NCBI GenBank assembly: GCA_036583965.1
Contig: JAZBQD010000027.1
Span: 22,389,001-22,453,000, forward strand
Length of the DNA stretch: 64,000 bases
Reading direction: 5' to 3'
From: Prunella strophiata
Taxonomy: Eukaryota > Chordata > Aves > Passeriformes > Prunellidae
Shown here: one piece after another, positions 34,030-48,000 of the stretch
How the letters are laid out: each line of letters opens with the position of its first letter
Numbering within the stretch: position 1 is the stretch's first letter
Made by a program: the position numbers and the translations under genes
Notes under the pieces: generated by a model
Databases searched by the model: none
The model's input: the letters and a program-made list of their open reading frames with translations, nothing else
Told to the model about the DNA's origin: nothing

Positions 34030-34080
34030 GTTGGTGATTGCAGTAATTTGCTGTTATGTATTGCACGTGCAATCACCAAC
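34030..34080. repeat. Perfect inverted repeat with 13-bp arms
   Basis: GTTGGTGATTGCA (34030-34042) is the exact reverse complement of TGCAATCACCAAC (34068-34080), with a 25-base loop that contains the palindrome GCACGTGC. The length is too short for a typical pre-miRNA. It may be a minimal inverted-repeat element or a chance structure. Confidence 0.85.
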
Positions 34081-37000
34081 ATACAAAATTACAGTATCAA
34101 TATTAGCTAATTGAAATGCTGGATATGGTAGCATTTAATGGGAAAGGGTTGATTTGCTTTAGCCTCTGTTTCCCTCTATGATTCATTGCTTTTTCTCTAG
34201 CACATATGGAGGGAGTTCATTGCAAGAACTAGCACTGGCATTTCAATTGGCAATTTTGTTTGTACAAGGCATATAGGAATGTAAAGGGTTCTACTTGAGA
34301 AGAGAGCCTCTTTCCTCTGCAAGCTGGATGAAGATTATGTTCTCTCATAGGAAAAAATATTCTAAAACTGTTATTTAAGGATTATAAATGAGGACATATT
34401 TGTGGGTACTTGTAGAAGACTTAGAGTTATCATATAGTTTTATCTCCAGTAAGAAAAAGATACAGCACTTCATAGGTTTTTCTGTCATTCCCAGAACAAA
34501 AGAGTTAAGCTAATTATTCAAACTAATACTAATACTAATAGTAATTTTAAAAAAGCTAAAAATAGCATAAGTCAGTCTACTTCAAACTAGTATTGAATTT
34601 TTGTTTTCTTTATCTGTGACCTGAGGTAGCAATCAGCATAATCAGCATTCACGTAATACACTTTCAGATAAAAACCAACCCCCTTGTTTTTGTGATATGA
34701 GGGGGGGATTCTGTCAGGACTGATTCCTGCCAAGGTGGAAAGACCATTTAGAGGTGCAGACAGTGGACACCTGTGATCTAGAATCTGTTGGTTGAAGCCA
34801 CTCTGCTGCTGCCTGTAGAGATTGCCTACATGCTTGTCCATGGTTCCTTTCCACCCCTGAAGGCAGGAGGTGGGAGTATCCTAACACACCTTCACAATGA
34901 AGGCTTTATTACCTGTCTTCTAGTGTGGCCTAAGGACACCAAGGAAATATTTTTATCAAGGGGTGATAGTTCTGGTGGAAGTTCCAGTAAAAAATAAAAG
35001 GGATTTCTACAATGTTGTTTTTATCCCATACCAATGGTACACACCACCTCACATTATTACATGGCAGAAACCTCCAATTATTTGGATGAAGTCACTTACT
35101 GAGCAAGATAGTGAAGGCTTTTCTACAGGACAGAATGCAGGTGTATTAGCTAATTTTAATGGTAGGCAGAGCTGGAGAAAATGCTCTGGGGGATTTTTCT
35201 CTGTATGTGCACATGGATCTTCCCCCTGAGCCTAAAGAAGGTGACATAAAGTATGTTTGGCAGCTAAAAGGAGTAGGACTGATTGCCTGGTCCCTGAGGG
35301 CACCACTAAGCTTTCATGCCCTGAACAGCCCCACCTGGGCACCCTCCCATACCCTGCTCCTGGGGCCCAGGGCTCTATTTAAGCTCAGCCCAGGGGTCCC
35401 TCTGTGTCTTAGCTGTGTGTACCTCTGGTGTTATCCTAAAGGAGCTGTGTCAAGATTTCTACTAGTAAGGCTGTTTGTGATTACTGGGCTTTTTAAAAAT
35501 TGTATTTGCAAGAGTAGAATATGTGCATTGGTGGGTTTCTTTCAGGAGAGAAGGTTTTGGGAGTAAAGTATTGTAAAAATATTTCATTTTCATAAATAAC
35601 CAGTTGAACTGAGCTGCCTTCTCCTGCAGTAGGTGTAATGGTAGCCTACAACTGCCCCATGGCTGCTTTTTGCTTTAAGCAAAAGAAACTGGCAAACCCA
35701 GATAAAAATACCAAGCATGAGGACTTTCATCTCTGAAAAAAGCCAAAACTTTTTCTCAACTGCTGCCTCCAGTGGTAGGTTTTGACAGAATAATTTTTCT
35801 TCAACACTATAGGTAACTTTCTGTATTGAACATGTGGGTACCCTCAGTGGTTGCAGGGAATTAGCTCTCTTTTCACTGGGTTTAACTTCCTTGCAGGACT
35901 GCCTTTCCTTTGCTGTAGCTCTGATGCCCTTATTCAAGCTGTTTATCTCTGCTGACACTGGAAAAGAAGAAAAATATCTTGAATGATGTTTGAACCAGGC
36001 TGATTGTTATGTATGAGGTGCTGCTGACTGTGGCTGGCATGGATCTGAACTGAGGTCTGAGGGAGCTGTGCCTCACACCTAGGAGGTGTGGAACACTGCT
36101 CCTGTCAGCAGTGGGACAGCTTCTGGCCCCCATTTAGTGCTGGCTTTTACTTTTGAGTAATTCTTCCCCTAATATTTCTGTGCCTTAAAATAAGGAGTAA
36201 TTAAGAATGGTTGCCTTGAGATAATTATCAGGTATTTGCTGATGACATGGTGATGATGACATTATCGACAGTCATGTTGTTTTTGCATAGCTCATTTTAG
36301 TGGGGATGTCACTTTTGAAGCCTTAAGAGCTAGAAAAATGAGCACAGAGCATTTTCTGTAGCTCTCTTCACCCAGCCCTGTGCCAAACACCAGACAAAGG
36401 CTGTATGTGCACTGCAGGCTGTTGAGTGCAACTTCTTTTGAGTGCTTGTTTATGACTTAGCAGAGCACTATAAACAATCATCTTCATGTCATCTAAAGTG
36501 ATCAGTATTAACTTTTATTGCTTGTGCCTGGGAATAGTCTAATAAAGCAAAGTACTGCTCTTGTACCTTATTTTTTTTTAGTTTAGTCAAACTGTAAGGA
36601 GAAATTTGAAGGTTTTTTTTTTTTTACTCTACTCTTCAGGCACCTAGAGTCACTCTTGGGATGAAGAGCTTTGTTTGTGGAGTCCTTTTATTCTTTCTGT
36701 GGCAGCTCTATTAATGCTTTCTCAGTTGCTCCTGTATGTAACCTGTGAGTCTAGGACCTGGCATATGCCTCTTCCCTGAGTTCTACCCATGTGTGGCAAG
36801 AGCTTTACAGAGCAGCTAAATAAACAGATAAAGCTTGGACAGCCAGGTGTCCTTTCTCTCTAACTTGTTCTGGATCCTTGTCTCTAGAGAGCTCTGCTCC
36901 CTTTCCTTGTTGCACACAGGATGATAAGCCACCTGCCTGATTGGATCAGTGAAATTCACTTAGCTCTTGCTCAGAGGGATCAATATTTGCCAGTAGAGTA

Positions 37001-40000
37001 TGGATTTCATGTGTATGCTGCCAGCTTGATACAGAAGAGTTTTTCTGCTTGAGGTTATGCTCCAGGGTAGTGTGCATCATGAGCTCTCTTGCTGTGTATA
37101 TGAAGAAACCCAAACCAACTAGTTTTGTACATAAATAGTATTGTATAACAGCAAAATAGGAAAGAAATCTTTAACTGGGAAATTAATATTGTTGTTTTCC
37201 TGAGAAGCACAAGTCCTACCTTCCCCATTGCTTGTCTCTGTTGGTTCAAGAGAGCTCAGACTCTAAGGTAAGGTTTAATTTATTATTAAGAAGCACTTCT
37301 GCATTTGTAATTAATCCATATCCTTTGTTATTTCTTTTATTATTAGAGAACAGCAAAAAAAATCCAATTAAATATAAATAAGTTACTTTATTGTTTATGC
37401 TGCAGAAAAAAACCCCAAACAAACAAAATCCCAAACCCATCAGGGTTAGGAAGAGAACAACTCTCTATTTGTTTTCTTAGCCAGATAAAAGCATCTACTA
37501 AGCCAGTGTGACTTCTGTAAAGTTCCCCATATAGGGCCCAGTTTCAACTCCTCCAAGACCTCACCCTCATTGCCTTTAATGGGGTGAGTGTGAGGAAGGA
37601 CAAGGGCAGGCTCAGCAGTGTGCCAAGGCACTGAGGTTTAAAAGGATTCATGTGTCAACTTTGAACGTCCCTTCTGTTTTCTGGGCTCTGCCTCTTCAGC
37701 TGTGTGACAGTGCCACCTTTGTATGACAGAATTGCTGAAGAATCAGATTTTGAAGTGCCCCTTGATTTTTCATGTCCAGTTTACTGTGTAGTAGCTAAGC
37801 ACTGTTGTAAGGTTATGTTGCTCATAGCATGAGCAATGTTACTTATTTCTCTCTATAGAGAATGCGCTTTAAAAATGTCCCATGAGCACTTAAAAAGAAA
37901 TAGCCCAAATTAATTCATGTTTGGTTATAGTCCAATAGATAGCCTGCCAATGCTGAGTTTGTAGTAACCCTGACTCTGCACATTGCTTAAATATGCAAGA
38001 TTTGGACTCATAGAAATCTTGGATTATGCAAGTGTTTGTGTCCCTTCTGTAAGTGCTAAGCAACTGACTCCTTAGTGGGACGTCTGGTGCTCTCTGATTT
38101 GTGTGTTGCTAACTAAAGATATTTGATTTTAAAAAAAAGTTCTCATTTCTACCATGCACTGTGTTACTGTATTACACTGCTCAGAATGATGGGGAAAACA
38201 TTTCCCAGTAGAGGAAAACATCTGATGTGCATGCAGTGCAGGAGGCTGAGCACCTGAGCTGACTGACCCTGTGTCCCACAGGGGCTCTAGCACTCCCCAC
38301 AGCCAGGTAAGGCAGAGACAAGATACACTTCACATCTTAAGAGATTTTGGCAGTGAACAAAGTAAAGGCTTAATGGAACACTTCTAAAATCAGCTCCCTT
38401 AAGTTTTGAAATGTGTGAGCATTTTGAGAGCTGGAAACTCTTGGTTCACTTGCTCTTGTCTAAAACCACAGGTCACCCCCAGCGTGCAGTTCAGCCTTGT
38501 GGTCTGGTGGGATGGGGCCTGGGGAGAGCAAGGAGCATCAGCCTTCCCCAGAGATGGAAGAGAGAGGCCACAGCAGTGTGTCACCAGCCTGCTGGGAACT
38601 GGGGAGGGCAGGGGCTTGGCAGGCTCTGGTGTAACAAGATGGGAATATAATTTTAAGATAGATAATATTTGTTCTGCCACAAAAGCAAACCCTTCATTTT
38701 AGGTCTAATATTCATACTGGGCTGGTTGAAGACTTGGTGCAATTGCTTCAGTATCATGATCTGCCATAGCAATGCATTCACAGAGACCAAGGACTCCACA
38801 CCCCAATCTTGGGACAGGCTTGCCAATAATTCTCTTATACATCTGAAATTATTACTATTACCCATGGCAGATTAATACTTACCCAAAAAAAGAGATATTT
38901 GCATGTGCTTTTGAACTGCAGCTGTCTCTGCCATGAAATATGATTGTTTAAACATCAAAAGTACAATAGAATAATTAAAATAGAACTTGATCTCAGTTCA
39001 ACTTGGACTGCATGAGGAATTGCAATGAAGAAAACCCCAACTGACTGCTTTTCAGAGGTGCTGGACTTATGCTTTATAGACGGGGGAAAAGGTTGGTTGT
39101 ATTAAAATGTGTGAACAAGGACAGGAGATGCTTGGGTTTGGTTTGTTTGTTTGTTGTTGGAAGGGCCAGCCTTCCTAAGCAATCTTCTATTTCCAGGCAA
39201 AGGGAATTTTCAGATAGATGGAGGCACTTAGAACAGCACAGCCAAAGTCCTCCTTCACAAAGGGTTGGGATGGAGTCAGTCATCAAATTTTTTTATTGGA
39301 TTTTAAATTCATACCAGAAAGATATATTAAAAATATGACAAGCTTTGAGAACCTAAAGGATCAAAACAAGTAAATGAGCTTATAAAAAGTTAAAAGAAGC
39401 AGGGATCCTCCTATATGAAGGGTAATTATTTCAAACTCCCTAGACTTCCTTCAAAACTCAGCTGTGGGCTTTGCTCTTGCTCAGTTCCAGAAAACAAACT
39501 TAGATGAGGTTAGAGTTTCTTTAGGACTGGGATTTAGAATACTTCTGTGTAGATTAACACTGGCAATTACACATGGTAAACTGAACCATAAAGAAAGTGT
39601 TATTGCTCTCTGATGAAATAATTTCAAAATCCATTCTTGGTTTTAAAGATTTTAGAGTTGGCAGCAAAACTGCTTCATGGGATGGAAACATAAATTCAGT
39701 CTTTGAACTACATTTTTTCTGAGTTAGAAGTACAAAATACAGTTTTTCTAGCAAAATGACATCTGGCAAAGCAAAAGGTTTGACCTTGCTGGCCATCTCT
39801 AGACTTAGTATATAAGGACTGTTTTAATGAAGATGATTTTGAGCAGGACCTTGTGGTCAGGTGCTTTAAAGCATCAGGGCAAGTGGCTATATTTAATGTA
39901 GATATTGCTCCCCTTGAGTACCATGTGCAGAATTGCTCCCTGCTTAGGCACCTACACTGTAGGTGCCCATACCTGACCTGCCAGCTACTCTCTTTGTAGT

Positions 40001-43000
40001 GACTGTATTCTTCTGAAGTACAAATAATCTCTCTGAAACATCTGTCCTCCAGTCAAGTTATTTATACTTTTGAGGTGCTTGTTTCTCCCCCATGGATGAC
40101 AGACTGATTCTCTCCCACTTTAGGTGTGGGTTTTCTGAGTTTTCTGCACTTCAGGGAGATGTGATTCCACCCATCTTGTCCTTCCTATTGTGTGCCAAGT
40201 ATGCTGACAGCCTGCTAATTTCAGTGTGCTGGATGTTTCAAAATACAATTTTTTTTTCTGTTGCAATTATAACTTAACATGAAAAACAAATGCATTTAGT
40301 CCCCTGTGTTACTGGGGAAATGTTTTGACAGCAATGCTTCAGCTGGACATTGAGCCTTGGGATGAACATGTAAATGGCCTCAAAATAAGCAAGATACCTT
40401 TAGCCAGTGACATTTTCTGCCTGTAAGGTTCCCTGAATATTAGGTGTTCATTGGCCTAACTTCTTAATTAGGGCTTTTTTTTTTAATGCATTGGAAGTGT
40501 CTGGAACATAGGTAAAAAGCAGAGGTAAATGAGTCAGATGGAAGAGCCCAGGAATGCCATGCCATCCAGAAAGTGTGGGACTAGGAGCAAATTGTGGGAG
40601 AAGCACAATAATGAACATTCAAGGCTTGTATCGTGATGCAAGAAGGAAAAAAATAGGTTAGGAAGGGAAGACTCATAATGGAAAAAGCAATATACTAAGC
40701 TGCCAAAGTTAGCTTAAAAGGAGTGATTTTACAATGGCAAATATAACTGCCACAGCAAAGCAGATTTCCCACTCTGTGTGGGAGGTTTCCATGCTGTGGT
40801 GAGACATTCTGAGCTGCATGGAATTACAGTCTGGATACTGAGTGTGGAGGGGTTCCTCTAGCTTGTGTTGGTGGGACTGAGATGATCTGGAGGAGAGATA
40901 CACTGATGTAAATGTATACTGATTTCTGGGAGTCATAAAGCAGCTTGTGAGTGCATGATTAGGACTTCAGCATGCCTTGACAATAATGAGAGAAACAAAC
41001 CATGATTCAGCTCTAATTTATGCCAGTTTCACATTAGTAAGTCAGCTGACAGCAGTGGAATTAGTCCTGAATTTTTGTGATATAAAATCAGAACTAAGAA
41101 TAGTTTATGATCTTGGAATTTGGGCTTCCACACCATCAATTTGTATCACAAAGACTACATTATTCAGGCACGAGTTGTTTCATATTTAATATCATATTAC
41201 ATATGTCCCTTGATGAACAAAGGACTGTAATGTAATTGGGTTCAACCATCAGGTTAAACCCTCAAGAGAACAGAGTTCAAGCTGTTAATAAATTACTGCA
41301 GAATCCTGACATAAAATTGAAGGTTGGGAATTCCATCTGTTGTTTTAATAGAGAGAGAGAACGATTACTTAAATATTTTAGAAAGGCTTGGCTGAGTAAT
41401 AACCAGAGAGATGAGGTAGGGTAGTATTTACAAGTCTGAGCTACTGACTCACTGTGATAGCATTTTAAGACAAACAACAGGAAGCTACTAAAAAACATTC
41501 AATTTTTCTTTTCTCAGTCTTTCAAGCTTCCCTAAAAATTCTCCTTCCTGGAATAAGACATAGTATTAAAAAATTATGAAGTTGACATGGCCTTAGCTTC
41601 ATTTCTGGAGGCATTACTGCTGTAAAATGGCAAGGTCTAACCTTGATTTAAGTGCCTCGAGTCTGAAACATCTTGCTCTGAAGCAGTTTTATTGCATGGT
41701 GATGGAATGTAGGAAATGACTGGCTGCTTTGAAGCTGAGTGGTAGGAGCTGGGTAGAGAAGGGAGGAATAATTGGTTGAGCAAGCAGAAGAAATTGTGGT
41801 ATAAGACAAAAAAAAAAAATGCTATGAATGAGAGGATACGTAATTTGGGCATTTTTCTTATTTTCAGAATGAACTTATGAAATCTGTGCTCAATTCAGCT
41901 TTGCAAGAGTGTGGAACTGCTTAGATATGCAATACAGAAACTAGAGATGCTGCACAGAGAGTTGGAGATTGGCTGAGGGCTTGGAGGCAGCTGCTGATCC
42001 TTTCCCAGCCCCTCCCTTGCAGAGGCTGTCACTGGAGCGCTCAGAGCACTCTGCGGGCTGGTGGGGAGTGCCGGCCCCTCTGCTCCCCTCGAGCTCCTCC
42101 TTTTGGTGTCAGCAGCAGGGCCTGGAGACCGAAGGACCTGTGGCTGTGTGGGTCAGAGCACCTTTGTGGCCATCAGCAGGGTGCTGCTGCTGGGCTGGGA
42201 CTCGGGCAGGCAGCAGTGGGCACTGCCCAGCCAGCCTGGAATGCCAGCTCCATTAGGACACAGAACCCCCCCTCCCCTGGAGGAGGGTGTCAGGATTTCT
42301 GTCAATTAAAACCAAGCTCGTGTTTCTGTGTCAGAATGTATAACATTTTTGCATATCAGAAGGCTTCTTTATTGAAGTATATTCAAATAATTAACATTGT
42401 GAGGTTTAAAAATACATAGTACTGATTTTTTTTTTTTAAATCATCACATTTTTTAAACTAGGTCATCTGTCCATTAATTCATATCCCTTATTGCTCAGAG
42501 ATATTAATATAGATTTTTTTTTCATAGCATTAATCTCCTGCAATATGAATCTTCTTGTTTCTAAAATGAAACCCATTAAGCATTTGCTGGTTCATAAACA
42601 AGTACAATAATCTGATAGCCTGATTAGATGTTATTTAATTTGATAATGGTGCATCAGTGGCTAGGGTGAAACTGTTAAATAAATATGGAAGCATTGCTCT
42701 ATTAAATAACAATGAAATTATCCTCTTGAGCTATCCTTAAACAGGTCTCCCACTTCCTTAGCAGCATTTTTAGAAACAGATTAAAGAAATCTGTGGAATA
42801 ACCTGCATATGCAAATTATAAATGGAATTACTTTTTGTAGTCACAGCAGACATAGGTGGTAACACAACTGCCTTTGAGTTTTTGCCAAAATGTAGAGGTA
42901 TCCTATTGCAGTGGTAAGTTAGTGGCCACATCTTCAGCTCCTCATGTCCAGAGGGAATGAACAGGAATGGGAAAGACATTCAGGACAGAGGCAGCACTGG

Positions 43001-44139
43001 GAGAGACTGCTCCATGTGCAAACTGTCTCTGCCTTGGCTGGCAGACTGGGAGCACAGGGCCTTCCTCCCTCCTGTGCATGTGGAGGTGCTGATATGCCCT
43101 GACACCACCTCTGAGTCCCAGGAGGCTGAAAACATTGAACAAAAAGATGAAAAACCTGCTGTTAGTCCTGCCTATGCACTGGTTTAGGAGGAGGAAGGCT
43201 GGGAAGGAGGTGGGAAATGGAGCAGGGGGAGCTGGCACAAGTGTCACAGGATCTCAAGGAGAAGACTGCAGCTTTCTTTATGGTGCTGGAGAAGTGATCC
43301 TAAAACAGGAGCTCTGAGAGGTGTCAGGGCAATTTTTGGCTATTGCAGTAACTTGCAGTCCTTGCAGAGAGAAGTTGCTCCTGTGGAAGAGTGAGCTGGG
43401 GTTGGTGTTTGTCACCATGGGTGGTGCCTTTCCTGTGATAAAGGTGTTGGGGAATCTTTTCCCCATAGCCCCAGGGTTTCTGCAGAAAACAGAGCCTGTG
43501 TGTCCATGTGCAGTGTGTGCCTTCATGAGCCCTGCAGTGCCCAGAGCTGCAGTGTGTGCATCCTGTGATACCTCTGCAGCAAATTGGATTTGCTTCAGTG
43601 GAGTTGCTCCAATTTATGCCTGAACAGAATTAGGCCTTCTACATGGGTTGGATTCAAATTATTGCTTGTCACAGTCACCAAAGTCATCTGATATTAATTC
43701 ATTGGAGTACTGTGGATTGTCTGTGCTCTCATCTTGTCTCTTACTGTCAAAGAAACATCCCCAGCTGAAATGTATCCAGAGCTCATGCACAGCAGCTCGT
43801 CTCTTTCTCCTGCAACTTGGAGAAAAGGAAAAATCTTTTGTAGTACACAGTGACCAGAAACTAGCTTGTAAGTCAGGTATAAACTATAAGAACATTAAAA
43901 TAGTTCTGTGCCAAAGAAATAGCTTATAAATATTTCTTGTGGGGATTATGTATGAAACCAGTTAGCAGGAATTACTGGGTTTTAGGCAGCTGGAAAACAT
44001 TGGTGTATATATTAAATGTTTTCTATTGATTAAGTGCAGCCTCTCTGTAAATATCTCTTCTTACCTTGCTTGCTGCTATGTTGCTACTTTTTGCACTCTG
44101 CTATGGGACTGCTTTTGCTCTTTAGCTTGGGTTTCTTTC
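34081..44139. other. AT-rich intergenic DNA, no gene seen
   Basis: Scattered short open frames only. GC-richer patches at 35270-35430, 38460-38640 and 41970-42290 do not resemble exons. Short T or A runs occur at 36615-36626, 41810-41818 and 42428-42438. Confidence 0.5.
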
Positions 44140-44165
44140 TTTTTTTTTTTTTTTTTTTTTTTTTT
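44140..44165. repeat. Poly(T) run, 26 bp
   Basis: Uninterrupted T homopolymer followed by GGTGG. Confidence 0.9.
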
Positions 44166-45006
44166 GGTGGTTTGAATTTTTTTCCCCCCCTCCAATCTCT
44201 TGTGGGTGACCAAGAAGTCTTGGGAATGATGACAGAATGTGATTTGTTTCACAAGTCTGGAAGAGCTCTCTGTAGAAGGCAAGATGGGACCCTGAACAGG
44301 GTCTTAGTTTGAGGATTACAGATACCATGTATAACCCCTGAAAACATATGTGGATCTCATTCAGTATGAGAAAAATGTGAGATAATAATATATTATTGCA
44401 TACTTTAAATATTTTTTCTAAAAAGTGGAGAATACCTAAACTGGGAAGGTTGTTTTGATGCTTTTTTAAATTTCAGTTGGTTTAATATACAATAGTTATA
44501 TACTTATTTATAGTTTTGAGCTTATGCTTTGAGAAATTTTAAAATTCAAGGGAATTTTATGTAAGCCTTTTCAGACCTCGCTTATGTTTGCATTATCATT
44601 CACATGCCCCTGGCATGATCTAAGGAGACAGTGGCTTGAATCCTATAAGAATAAAATAATTTTAAATGGCAAAGGACATGTCAAAAATGTCTGTTTTATT
44701 TCATAGTGAAATAATTAGTCCGATTTGCACAGGAATGGAAAAATGTATTTATTAGAACATATTGCTAGCTAATGGAGAAAAGGTTAGGTTTTTTATTATC
44801 TTAGTAAAAATATGCTATTTGGATAAAAAAATTTGAGTGTATCTTTCTCAGACATGGATGAGAGAATGACTATTTTGGATGGCTTTCTTGTGCTCTTTTT
44901 GGCCTTTATTTCAGCAATAGGTTCTTGTGGCTTGAGCAGGTAACTCAAAAATATTACAAATTTAACCTAGACTACTGATGAATCACATGGCCTTTGGCAA
45001 GAAACT

Positions 45007-45029
45007 AAAAAAAAAAAAAAAAAAAAAAA
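45007..45029. repeat. Poly(A) run, 23 bp
   Basis: Uninterrupted A homopolymer followed by TAAAAAC. No processed pseudogene is recognisable upstream. Confidence 0.9.
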
Positions 45030-48000
45030 TAAAAACTTGTCTCTGAAAATCATCTGTGTGCCAGGAGTTGGAACTTTGTGAAGGATGATCAGCTTTTTGT
45101 AAAGAGCACTCAGGTTCTTCTGCATAGCATTCTGTAAAAATGCCTCATGTTTAGCAACCAGCTCACAAAATTCAGGGTGTGAGAACTTGGAAGCGATGCT
45201 CCAAAAATGCTGCTTTGAACTTTGTCATCACATGAGATGTGGAGAAAATGTCAGTGGGATCATCCACAGGACAAACCTCTTTTATTACTGACTACTACTT
45301 TCAAACTACTGACTTTCAAACTTCATTTAAGGATGTTGTCTAGGAGATCCTGTATGCCTAAAGAAGGTACTAGTGAATAGGATCCTGTATTTTGGGAGGT
45401 AATGCTTATTTACAGCTTCTCTTAGTCCTCATCCCATTGACTTTGTGAGCCATTCTGTCACTGGCCTTTGAGATTTCCCAGAGCAGTTAGTTCTGCAGAA
45501 TTAACTGGCTCTGGTTTGCTTTACACTGAGGTAATGGTGCTGTGCTTGGAGGTGTTGGGTTTCTTGAATCCCCACTGAAGTTCACACAGAAGCATTGCCA
45601 CTGTTGGGAAAGGTGAATCAAGCACCAGAACTCCATTTTTTGCACCTCTCTGTTTACTTTCTCCAGTAAACACTGAACTCTAAAGGACTGTAATAACTAC
45701 TTGAAATAATTGAATGTTTCAGGATTTGAACTGTTTTGGCTGGTGGAATTCAGGAGTTGTGGCTGGAGTTGAATTGGACACTCAGCCCAAGTAGTGATCA
45801 AAGCTAAGGTACCTTTTGCTTCTCCAAAAAACTAAAACAAAAACTTGGCCTTAGGTGATCTTCTCTCAATGAAAGAAGTGCTTTCAATAGCACTCACACC
45901 TCTGTTTCTGGGCCTTCTAGAAGTGCTGAGCAATTACCTGGCTGTGTAGGCAAGCAAGGGCCTTGAGAAACCAAATGCCTCATGCCTAACTGTACTTACA
46001 TTGTCCATCTGTCCATGAAAATAACATGGTATTCTCAAATATCTAAAAGCTTGACAAAATCTGTTCATCAGGCTTGGAGCCAATGGGTTCTTAAGGTGGT
46101 GTTTTGTTGGTTTGTTTGTTTTTTTTTTTTTTTGAAGCATCTAAACTAACATTAAGTTGTCAGGTGGAGGAAGGCTGTCTCTCAGGAGATGAGAGAGGAC
46201 AGGGAGCTTTACCTTCTCTGTGAATGTTAAAGGGCTGTGGTGGTTGTGGGCAGCAGAAGTCAGTAAGGTTCAGACAGCAGTATTCATTTCAAAGGTGATG
46301 TTCCCATACCATCTGGGATTAATACATGCTACAGAATGATTCATAAACTGCACGGAAATGATGTATGTTTATCCAATACCTTTGGCACTCAGCACTGTTC
46401 ATAAAAGTGTAAATGTTCTGTTCCCTTTGAAATAGGGACTTGACTGTGTATAGGGTTCCCTGCTTCTTGTTAGCATCTCATCTAAGCTAGGAGTGGACAG
46501 GGAACATTTTAATTTCTCCTGTGTCTCAGGGGAAGGGCAGATCATTCTACTTCTGCATTATCCTGCCCACCAGTGGTCCTAGCTATAAAGTTATAAATGG
46601 TAATTTTTCTGCTGAAACTGCTCTTGGATGAGTTGAATATCAACTATGCAAAAGAGTTTTCACTATAGAAAAATGTAAAACAACAGCACTAGAATTCTCC
46701 TTGGACTGTATTTAAGCCCTTTAAAACTACCACAAATGTTACTGAAACAATCAGCCCCAAAACACCCCCCAACATTTTAAGGCAAAACAAGCCCTGGGCA
46801 AAAATAGGTAGAGCCTCAGCATTCATTATACATTACAGGATGCTTATTCCTAGTAGCTGCAGGTGATCTAGGTACTCCATAGCAACAACCTTGAAGCATT
46901 TAAAAAAAAAAAATAGTATCATTAAAAAGTAATAGTTACTGAGACTCTTCAAACACAATTTTAATACTTGACAGACTATTAGAATTTTGGAAACTGAACT
47001 TTATTTTTATAGTCCCTCTCATGACAAAGATTTTAGCAGAAAACTTTTACTCTAAAAAAACCATAAAATAATACTCCCCAAGTGAAGAGTGGGCTTTCTT
47101 ACAATGCTTTTTCATGCAAGCTCAATCCCAGAAGGAACAGCTACACTGTACCACAGGTAGCTTTGAGCAGTAGAGCTGGGGGAAATGGCTGCACAGCCTG
47201 TTGGTGCACTCAGACCATGATTAGAAAATTGAGTGAGAACCTCAAACTTGTCTGAATTAGGAATTTATGTGACAAGTCCTATTAAAATGAGCAACTCAGC
47301 CACAGAGGTTTTTTTGAAAAATCTCATTTTACAAGTCAAATTAAAAATCCCACTTTACAGGACCACTTGTGTTTACCATGCAAGTTAAATGGCATTGAGT
47401 GCCCTTTGTCAATAGCCTCAGTAAACAGAAGGGGGAGATTAATCTAACACTTGCATTCAAGACCCAGGGATCCAAAGTCACACTGCAGCCTGACATGACA
47501 GTTTTCTGGTACCTGGTGACAATCCAGGAAGTGCCCTCAGGGTAGCTCTGTGATCCTGAGCTGTTTGGTCACTCATCTGGGATGCAGGAAACCCACTGCG
47601 ACATTTCTGCAGCGGAACAAAAAGAAATGGGGGAGCTTCAAATCCTCTCATGAAATAGTTATTTTCTGCCTTGCTATGGCATCTGCTAAACTTGTCCTTC
47701 TTCATTTGGAAAGTATGGACTGCTCTGCTGCTGGGGATTGGACTGAACCTGGCATGGGTCCACGGTATCCACCCTGGCAGCTGGGACTAGGGCTCTTGCC
47801 TGTGCATTAGTCCAGACTGAGGAGGCTGAAGTGGACACTCAGCACAGGTAAGTGTGTGTGTGCAGAACAGCAAAGCTGTGGTCAGCTTGTAGCATTAGCA
47901 CAGGTTTGGTTTTAGTATAGGTGAAGGGATGCCAAATCAAGTGAACATATCTCAGGGCCAGAGACTAGCATCCTGGTGCTGGGCTGTAAGATGGCCTCAC

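Noticed and set aside
34030..34080. Pre-microRNA hairpin
   Set aside because: 13-bp stem with a 25-base loop is too short for a canonical precursor, and flanks do not extend the pairing.
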